This document shows positions 1 through 4,571 of a stretch of DNA of 6,823 nucleotides, piece after piece (position 1 is the first letter of the stretch; each line of letters begins with the position of its first letter). The stretch is taken from NCBI GenBank assembly GCA_944358565.1, contig CALVRK010000055.1:1-6823 (forward strand), read 5' to 3'. Both the position numbers and the translations under genes were made by a program. The stretch comes from an uncultured Bacilli bacterium. GTDB lineage: Bacteria; Bacillota_I; Bacilli_A; RF39; UBA660. The notes under the pieces are model-generated. The model was not told the origin of the DNA and did no database searches. It saw nothing but the letters and a program-made list of their open reading frames with translations.

Positions 1-87
1 AAGGAAGGTTATTATACCACCTAAGGCAGCCCAAAGACCATATCCTCCGCCACTTACTTGCATTAACTGTCTATTACTTAAATTCAT
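1..87 (-). CDS. Double-glycine-leader bacteriocin precursor, 3' end missing
   Basis: Reading leftwards from ATG at 87, 29 codons stay open to the window edge. The first 14 residues, MNLSNRQLMQVSGG, match position by position the class II bacteriocin leader consensus LSxxELxxIxGG: L3, S4, Q7 for E, L8, V11 for I, G13, G14. The visible core after the expected cut is GYGLWAALGGIITFL, small, hydrophobic and glycine-rich, as in pore-forming class II peptides. A ribosome site AAGGGG lies 4 bases before the ATG. The gene starts 11 bases after the stop of a C39-peptidase ABC transporter, which is the enzyme type that removes such leaders during export, so the two are very likely co-transcribed and act as substrate and exporter. 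Transporter before precursor is the less usual order. Mature length, any partner peptide and any immunity gene lie outside the window. The leader call is firm; the antibacterial role is inference. Confidence 0.82.
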   Translation of the reverse strand, partial: MNLSNRQLMQVSGGGYGLWAALGGIITFL

Positions 88-98
88 AAATCCCCTTT

Positions 99-2105
99 CT
101 AGTTATTACGCTTAACATCTTCAACCACCTGGCCTTTTTGCAATTTAATATATTTGTCAAACAAATCTAAATTATCTAGTCTATGTGAAATATAGATTAT
201 AGTTTTAAAACGGTAAGCTTTCAGCAAGTTTTTTAAAATTCTCCTTTCCATGTCAACACTTACTTGATTTAATCCTTCATCAATAATGATAATGTCAAAA
301 TCATTTAAAGCACGAGCTAAGACAATACGCTGTTTTTGTCCACCAGATAAATTAAAACCATCTTCTTCAATTATCTGATAATAATTTCCTTTTATAAATT
401 TATCTATTTCACATATTTTAGTGTTTTTTAAATTTTTCTTTTTCAAGTTTAAATTATCTTCTAGTGTTCCAGTAAACAATATTTCTTTTTGACAGACATA
501 TATAATATTACTAAAATTATAATTTTTTATTTCGTGTTTGCCAATTTTAACACTACCTTGATAGTCTTTGTAATAACCTTTGATGATTTTAAATAGTGTC
601 GATTTACCACTACCACTATCACCAGTGATTATAACTTTACTTGATTTAGATATCTTTAAATTAATGTTTTTTAAAACGAGATTATTTAGATAGAAGGAAT
701 AATTTAAATTAGTAATAATAATGTCTCCATTTGCTTTAATTTGTTTTATGTTTTCTGATTTTTTGTTAGTTAATTCAGTTATGTTACTTAAAGCAGATTT
801 AACTTCATTTATCTGATATCTAAAACTCAAAAGATTTTTAAATGAAGAAATTAGTAATGAAGATAAAATAAACAAAGTGACAAAAAGAGTTAAATCATTA
901 TTACTTCTTTTAATGATAAATATGACAATTAGAAATGTACTTAAAGTTTCTAACATATTTTTTAATAAAAGATGCTTTTCTTCATTAGTAAATAATTTTT
1001 TTTGAACATTTATAAAATTTTGATATTTGTGATTAAATGCATTAGATATTTTAGGAGTAATATTTAAATTTTTAATAGTCTCAAACCCCATAATACTTTC
1101 AACAATGTATGAACTATTTAAAGCTTTTGTTCTAATCATTTCTGAGAACCATACTTTTTGTTTATTTTGGTAAATCGATGTAACTAATGAAAAAATTAAA
1201 ACACTTATAAAAGTTATTATAAAAACAAAAGCATCAATATTCAAAATGATTATACTTATAATTAAAATTAATGGAAGTTCGAGAAAAACGATTTGAATAA
1301 ACTGATTTAATGCATTTCTAATTATCGAAAGATCATTAAAATAGCTTGTGATTTCTCCAGTGGTCTTTCGGCGATAATAACGATAAGGAAGGTTTAAAAT
1401 ATTTTTAAAAATATCCGTGGATAATTCTTTTTCAAAATTTATATTAAATTTTAAAAGCAATTTGTTTTTAAAGAAAGATAAAAGATGTTTTACCAAAAAC
1501 AGTAAAGAAAAAACTAAAATTAAATTTGTAATATGATTTTGATCATTAATAATAAAAGGTATAAAAAGTGAAGTCAAAAGTGACGAGATACTAACGATAA
1601 TAGAAAGAAGGCATATAATAACTACTAATTTTGAATATTTTTTTATATACTGAAAAAGAAATTTTAAAACTTTTGGTTCTGGTTCAGAAACTATTTTTGA
1701 AACTGGTCTCATTTGAATAGTAACTCCACTCCATATTTGATAAAAATCTTGAAAGGACATCGCTTTTAGAGTTGTAGCAGGATCAGCAATAAACACCGTT
1801 TTTCTTTTTGTATTTACCTTATAAATAACAATATAATGTTTGTAGGAGCCAGAAACTATTACATGAGCAATACAAGGTAATTTAAGATTTAATACATCTT
1901 GTGATTTAATTCCCGCACTTTTAAAACCTAACTGGTTTAATGTTTCTTTAATGTTATAAGCAGTTGTTCCATTTTGATTGGTGTTCATCATTTCGCTTAG
2001 CTTGTCCATATTGACATACCCGTGATAGTACTTTAATATCATCTGAACACAGGCAGGTCCACAATCTTTAATTCCACGTTGCTTAACAAAAGGATATTTT
2101 CTAAT
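99..2105 (-). CDS. C39-peptidase ABC transporter (bacteriocin processing and export, PCAT type)
   Basis: Inner-membrane exporter that cuts double-glycine leaders in the cytosol and pumps the mature peptide out using ATP. Counted from the ATT start chosen here (668 aa): C39 peptidase domain about 1-135 with oxyanion Gln9, catalytic Cys15 in KDCGPAC, His90 in KHYIVIY and Asp108 in ADPA; six hydrophobic segments about 160-425; ATPase domain about 460-668 with Walker A GDSGSGKST (495-503), Q-loop Gln539, signature LSGGQKQ (586-592), Walker B IIIIDE (605-610) and switch His641. The usual SALD D-loop reads NQVSVD. All catalytic residues are present, so it looks functional. The ORF opens upstream at ATG 2198, but that start has no ribosome site, lies in the rsmD terminator and adds 31 AT-tract residues. 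GGGAGGTG lies 7 bases before ATT 2105, directly before the RKYPFVKQ stretch where family members begin. The next gene is a double-glycine peptide, its likely cargo. Function is firm; the start is less so. Confidence 0.93.
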   Translation of the reverse strand: MRKYPFVKQRGIKDCGPACVQMILKYYHGYVNMDKLSEMMNTNQNGTTAYNIKETLNQLGFKSAGIKSQDVLNLKLPCIAHVIVSGSYKHYIVIYKVNTKRKTVFIADPATTLKAMSFQDFYQIWSGVTIQMRPVSKIVSEPEPKVLKFLFQYIKKYSKLVVIICLLSIIVSISSLLTSLFIPFIINDQNHITNLILVFSLLFLVKHLLSFFKNKLLLKFNINFEKELSTDIFKNILNLPYRYYRRKTTGEITSYFNDLSIIRNALNQFIQIVFLELPLILIISIIILNIDAFVFIITFISVLIFSLVTSIYQNKQKVWFSEMIRTKALNSSYIVESIMGFETIKNLNITPKISNAFNHKYQNFINVQKKLFTNEEKHLLLKNMLETLSTFLIVIFIIKRSNNDLTLFVTLFILSSLLISSFKNLLSFRYQINEVKSALSNITELTNKKSENIKQIKANGDIIITNLNYSFYLNNLVLKNINLKISKSSKVIITGDSGSGKSTLFKIIKGYYKDYQGSVKIGKHEIKNYNFSNIIYVCQKEILFTGTLEDNLNLKKKNLKNTKICEIDKFIKGNYYQIIEEDGFNLSGGQKQRIVLARALNDFDIIIIDEGLNQVSVDMERRILKNLLKAYRFKTIIYISHRLDNLDLFDKYIKLQKGQVVEDVKRNN

Positions 2106-2110
2106 TATTT

Positions 2111-2118
2111 CACCTCCC
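2111..2118 (-). promoter_or_regulatory. Strong ribosome binding site that decides the transporter start
   Basis: GGGAGGTG on the minus strand is among the best Shine-Dalgarno matches in the window. The gap from GGAGG to ATT at 2105 is 7 bases; to the preceding ATA at 2108 it is 4. No ATG, GTG or TTG lies in frame near it. This is the main evidence for a non-standard start codon in the ABC transporter. Confidence 0.75.
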
Positions 2119-2122
2119 TTAT

Positions 2123-2150
2123 ATTTTATATACGACGTTTTGAAAGTAAA
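2123..2150 (-). promoter_or_regulatory. Candidate promoter of the transporter and bacteriocin genes
   Basis: TTTACT (2145-2150) and TAAAAT (2123-2128) are separated by 16 bases, between the rsmD terminator and the transporter ribosome site. Transcription would begin close to the ribosome site and exclude the upstream ATG at 2198. The region is AT-rich, so chance matches are easy; this is a candidate only. Confidence 0.35.
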
Positions 2151-2175
2151 TTCCTTTAAAAAAAATAAATTTATT

Positions 2176-2200
2176 AAAAAAAATGGCATTTTCACCATTT
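2176..2200 (-). terminator. Intrinsic terminator of the ylbD-ylbE-rsmD operon
   Basis: On the minus strand, arms AAATGGTG and TGCCATTT pair over 8 bp (two G-U pairs) around an AAAA loop. The 3' arm runs into 8 consecutive T. The stem overlaps two bases of the rsmD stop codon (2199-2201). It also contains the ATG at 2198 and the ATG at 2189 that open the transporter reading frame, which argues against those starts. Confidence 0.72.
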
Positions 2201-2726
2201 ATAAGTTATTTTTATATATTTTTATTTTTTTAGGTCCGTAGCTTTTTTCTTTGATTAATTTATAATTAGTATGTGGCTCACCTATTTCATATTCACAGAT
2301 AATAATTCCATTTTCATTTAATAAGTCTCGCTCTTCAATTATTCGTAAGGCCTTATCTAACTGTTTTTCTTTATAAGGCGGATCTAAGAAAATAATATCA
2401 AATTTTTTATCTACTTTTTTTAAAAACTTTTTATAATCTATATGAATGATATTCAAGGGCTCTTCAATATTTTGACTATTTTTTTTAATAGTCGCAGTAG
2501 CTTCTAAATTATTATCAATTAAATAACATTCTTTAGCGCCATTACTTATAGCTTCTAAACCTAAAGCACCACTACCAGCAAACAAATCCAAAACTATACT
2601 GCCTGGAATATAAGTTTGAATTATACCAAATAATGATTCTTTAACTCTATCCATAGTAGGTCTTGTGCCTTCAATATTAAATCCATTTAATTTTTTTCCT
2701 TTATATTTCCCACTTATAATGCGCAT
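2199..2726 (-). CDS. rsmD: 16S rRNA (guanine(966)-N2)-methyltransferase RsmD
   Basis: Cytosolic SAM-dependent enzyme that methylates N2 of the guanine equivalent to E. coli G966 in 16S rRNA, during 30S assembly. The 175 aa length is normal for the family. It starts with the typical MRIISGKYKGKKL and TRPTMDRVKESLF (21-33). The SAM-binding motif I is LDLFAGSGALGLEA (46-59), an acidic Asp71 follows motif II, and the catalytic motif IV DPPY lies at 115-118. The ATG at 2726 has a GGTG ribosome site about 6 bases upstream and follows ylbE by 28 bases, so it belongs to the ylbD-ylbE operon. In B. subtilis this gene is ylbH, with ylbF and ylbG before it and coaD after it; none of the three is here. 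A terminator begins at its stop codon. Confidence 0.95.
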   Translation of the reverse strand: MRIISGKYKGKKLNGFNIEGTRPTMDRVKESLFGIIQTYIPGSIVLDLFAGSGALGLEAISNGAKECYLIDNNLEATATIKKNSQNIEEPLNIIHIDYKKFLKKVDKKFDIIFLDPPYKEKQLDKALRIIEERDLLNENGIIICEYEIGEPHTNYKLIKEKSYGPKKIKIYKNNL

Positions 2727-2754
2727 AATTAATCACCGTTTATATTTTAACACA

Positions 2755-2976
2755 TTATTTGAAACTGACCAATATTTTTTCGAGCATTTCAAAGGTATTA
2801 AAAACTCTTTCTAACCTATCAATTTTAGATAACTGATATTCTTTTTTTACTTCTTCTTCAAATCTTTTAAATTCCTTAGGTGTTCTATTTAATATTTTAT
2901 ACCAATAAGCGTGCTGGCGAAGATATCTTAAATAATTTTCATTTTCTTTTATTTTAAACTGTAGTTCTAAACTCAT
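2755..2976 (-). CDS. ylbE: YlbE-like protein, function unknown
   Basis: A 73-residue soluble protein with no signal peptide or membrane segment. The stretch LRYLRQHAYWYKILNRTP (16-33) followed by charged helical sequence and DRLERVFNTFEMLEKIL matches what I recall of the YlbE-like family of Bacilli, which has a conserved xxWYRxLxRxP motif and a C-terminal R-x-x-x-F-x-x-x-x-x-M helix. No biochemical role is established for the family. Its ATG overlaps the ylbD stop by one base (TAATG), so the two are translationally coupled, and rsmD follows after 28 bases. The same ylbD-ylbE order in B. subtilis supports the call beyond sequence likeness. Confidence 0.8.
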   Translation of the reverse strand: MSLELQFKIKENENYLRYLRQHAYWYKILNRTPKEFKRFEEEVKKEYQLSKIDRLERVFNTFEMLEKILVSFK

Positions 2977-3332
2977 TAATCATCAAAATGTTTATATATT
3001 GGCCTTGGCTTATAGGCATTAGTTTGATTGTCTGTTTTATTAAAGGACATATCTTGAAGTAAACTTAAAACTCTTTGTAAGCTAGTAACACCGTTTTGAA
3101 TTCCGTCTAAATCCAAACCTTTAATAAAATTAGTTAAATCAAAAGTACTAGTTTGTTTTATGGAACTATTTTCTTTGTTGAGATAATCTTTCCAAGCTTC
3201 TTTATCTTCACCATAAAGATCATATATTTCATAAAATTGTTGCCAAGTCATTTTTCCATTTTTAACATGCTTTAAAAGAATTGGATTACTTTTAACAAAA
3301 TCTTTAAATTTTTCTTTTGTTTCCAAATGCAT
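2976..3332 (-). CDS. ylbD: YlbD-like protein (putative coat protein family)
   Basis: A 118-residue soluble protein. Residues 3-45 carry the family block KFKDFVKSNPILLKHVKNG then KMTWQQFYEIYDLYGEDKEAW, the F-V-x-x-x-P and TWQ-x-F-Y-x-x-Y-x-x-G pattern of YlbD-like proteins. The rest is low complexity with a short amphipathic stretch FIKGLDLDGIQNGVTSLQRVLSLLQ (about 68-92). B. subtilis YlbD is described as a putative spore coat protein, but nothing else here points to sporulation, so that role should not be carried over. ATG at 3332 is preferred; GTG at 3335 directly before it is part of AGGTG, which lies very close to the ATG and is a weak ribosome site. It is the first gene of the ylbD-ylbE-rsmD operon. 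Confidence 0.8.
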   Translation of the reverse strand: MHLETKEKFKDFVKSNPILLKHVKNGKMTWQQFYEIYDLYGEDKEAWKDYLNKENSSIKQTSTFDLTNFIKGLDLDGIQNGVTSLQRVLSLLQDMSFNKTDNQTNAYKPRPIYKHFDD

Positions 3333-3351
3333 CACCTATATTAATATATTC

Positions 3352-3383
3352 ATTATATAGGAAAAAAACACAAAAAAACTCAA
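3352..3383 (-). promoter_or_regulatory. Candidate promoter of ylbD-ylbE-rsmD
   Basis: A TATATAAT box (3352-3359) lies about 20 bases before the ylbD start. A TTGAGT (3378-3383) lies 18 bases from TATATA. The -35 hexamer would sit inside the terminator of the preceding gene, so terminator and promoter are interleaved. The -10 is convincing, the -35 less so. Confidence 0.5.
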
Positions 3384-3409
3384 TTATGAATTTTGAACAT
3401 AATTAAGTT
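3372..3409 (-). terminator. Intrinsic terminator embedded in the end of the secreted-protein gene
   Basis: On the minus strand AACTTAATTATG (3398-3409) pairs with CATAATTGAGTT (3377-3388) over 12 bp with one G-U pair and a 9-base loop. The 3' arm continues into 7 T. The 5' arm and loop encode the last residues of the upstream protein and the stop codon lies in the 3' arm. Confidence 0.82.
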
Positions 3410-3878
3410 TTACCGTTAAAGTTCCAGATAACTCTGCAGGCTGAGTTGTAACATTACTATTATAAGCAATTGTTACATCATATTTTTGACTTTCTCCAGC
3501 TTTTAATAAATCGTTTTCATTTATACCAGCGGTTGAAAAAACAATGGCTGGATTTTGAGATTTAGTCATTTCAATGCTTCCGACTTTAGCATTTACAGTG
3601 CCTTCATTAACAACTGTAACTGTATAGGTCATACTGTCACCAGGACTAGTCAAATTTGTTTTAAAGGTTGCAGAAGTATCAGATACTACTGGTTCAAAAG
3701 CTTTAGTAGCTTTACCAACAATGCTTTTTATTGTGACATCAGTAATTCTAATATTCCAGTTACTATCAATGCTTGCAGTGCCATTAATATTTAAAGTTGT
3801 CGAAAAAGCGGCATAAGATATAGCCATAACACAAACAATAGCTATTAAAAATGTAATAGCAATATTATTTTTTTTCAT
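3384..3878 (-). CDS. Secreted or membrane-tethered beta-rich protein, unknown function
   Basis: A 164-residue exported protein. It begins MKKNN, then a hydrophobic stretch at about 6-24 ending in ISYAAFSTTLNINGTA, which resembles the N-termini of TasA/camelysin-like and other small surface proteins of Firmicutes. Cleavage near the AYA-like SYA is possible, or the segment stays as an anchor. The rest lacks cysteine and is rich in Thr, Ser, Val and Asn, alternating as in beta strands. MTYTVTVVNEGTVNAKVGSI resembles the strand pair of Ig-like/DUF11-type repeats. There is no sortase motif. ATG at 3878 is chosen because AAGGTGAGG lies just upstream; an in-frame GTG at 3887 is part of that ribosome site. 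The gene lies between two terminators and has its own -10 boxes, so it is probably transcribed alone. A surface or matrix role is inference. Confidence 0.8.
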   Translation of the reverse strand: MKKNNIAITFLIAIVCVMAISYAAFSTTLNINGTASIDSNWNIRITDVTIKSIVGKATKAFEPVVSDTSATFKTNLTSPGDSMTYTVTVVNEGTVNAKVGSIEMTKSQNPAIVFSTAGINENDLLKAGESQKYDVTIAYNSNVTTQPAELSGTLTVKLNYVQNS

Positions 3879-3896
3879 CGTCCTCACCTTATTTTA

Positions 3897-3924
3897 ATTA
3901 TAACACATTATAGAAAAAAAGTCC
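3897..3924 (-). promoter_or_regulatory. Candidate promoter with two TATAAT boxes
   Basis: Two perfect TATAAT hexamers (3897-3902 and 3907-3912) lie 10 bases apart just before the secreted-protein gene. The only -35 candidate for the nearer one is GGACTT (3919-3924, spacing 16), which is poor. One helical turn between the boxes would allow two start sites, but AT-richness makes chance duplication possible. Confidence 0.45.
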
Positions 3925-3943
3925 TATTCACTAGCACTTTTTT
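3914..3943 (-). terminator. Intrinsic terminator overlapping the stop codon of the LtaS operon
   Basis: On the minus strand AAAAAAGT (3936-3943) pairs with ACTTTTTT (3915-3922) over 8 bp. A single G/G mismatch follows, then CTA pairs with TAG around a GTGAA loop. The 3' arm is itself a run of T. The TAG stop (3924-3926) forms part of the stem, so the last codons of the gene build its terminator. Confidence 0.65.
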
Positions 3944-4571
3944 CACTCATTGACGCTACTTCAATTTTATTACCATTATGAATCAAGGTTAAACTACCTT
4001 CTGTTTGATAACCTAAATCTTCTTTATATTCTATTTCAAAATTATATATATAAGCATTATCATCGGTATTTTCACCATAAGTATAGCTGTCATTTTTAAC
4101 TTTAGTTACAGTAACATTTTCAATCTCTGGTAAGGTTTGTTCACGATCTCCATAAACATCACTTTCAACTGTTTTATATACAGAATCCATAGCATATTTT
4201 TCAAAGTCATTCACATATTCGCTATAGACAAATTGTGTCCCACCAACATCATTTTTACTGATCTTGTTATTTAAATTAAAGAAATCAGCCATAAACATTT
4301 GCGCAACTAATTCAGCATATTTTTCTTCATCTACTTTATCGGCATTTAAAACTTTTTCTAATTCTTTAAATAATTTTTTATAATATTTAGTGGCATTTTC
4401 TTTTAAAGTATATCCGTAAGCATCGATAGACGCGACTTCTTTAACCTCTTTTGTATTATTTTCTTTATTAGTTAATTTAGATATTCCTAAAACAATACCT
4501 GCTATAATTAAAACAAGTAAGATAATTAAAATAGCCACTCTTTTGACGTTTATTTTACGTTTCTTTTTCAT
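3924..4571 (-). CDS. Membrane-anchored extracytoplasmic protein of unknown function, coupled to LTA synthase
   Basis: A 215-residue protein I do not recognise. A very basic start, MKKKRKINVKR, is followed by one hydrophobic segment at about 12-33 (VAILIILLVLIIAGIVLGI). This is a type II anchor that leaves about 180 residues outside the cell. The outer part has a charged linker, a helical region about 55-95 (KYYKKLFKELEKVLNADKV), then the stretch KNDVGGTQFVYSEYVNDFEKY (about 105-125). A Tyr/Asp/Glu-rich C-terminal half looks beta-like (YIYNFEIEYKEDLGYQTEG). There is no lipobox and no catalytic motif that I can name. Its ATG overlaps the TGA of the LTA synthase gene (ATGA), with AAGGAGG upstream, so the two are made together in the same membrane. 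An accessory role in LTA assembly is inferred from context only. Confidence 0.78.
   Translation of the reverse strand: MKKKRKINVKRVAILIILLVLIIAGIVLGISKLTNKENNTKEVKEVASIDAYGYTLKENATKYYKKLFKELEKVLNADKVDEEKYAELVAQMFMADFFNLNNKISKNDVGGTQFVYSEYVNDFEKYAMDSVYKTVESDVYGDREQTLPEIENVTVTKVKNDSYTYGENTDDNAYIYNFEIEYKEDLGYQTEGSLTLIHNGNKIEVASMSEKSASE

Noticed and set aside
2106..2198. N-terminal extension of the transporter from ATG 2198 (about 31 residues, hydrophobic MPFFLINLFFL)
   Set aside because: It has no ribosome site, lies in the rsmD terminator and A/T tracts, and is not part of the C39 fold; the strong ribosome site is downstream of it.
2976..3332. Evidence for spore formation from the YlbD coat-protein name
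   Set aside because: The family name comes from B. subtilis; no sporulation gene or sigma-factor site is seen here, and ylbD occurs as part of an rsmD operon.
3555..3794. 79-codon open frame on the plus strand
   Set aside because: Fully antisense to the secreted-protein gene, no family likeness, low-complexity Asn/Ser/Ile sequence typical of an antisense shadow.
3384..3887. Longer start (GTG 3887) for the secreted protein, and likewise TTG 6628 for LTA synthase
   Set aside because: Both codons are part of, or just ahead of, the ribosome binding sites for ATG 3878 and ATG 6616, which are correctly spaced and give normal N-termini.
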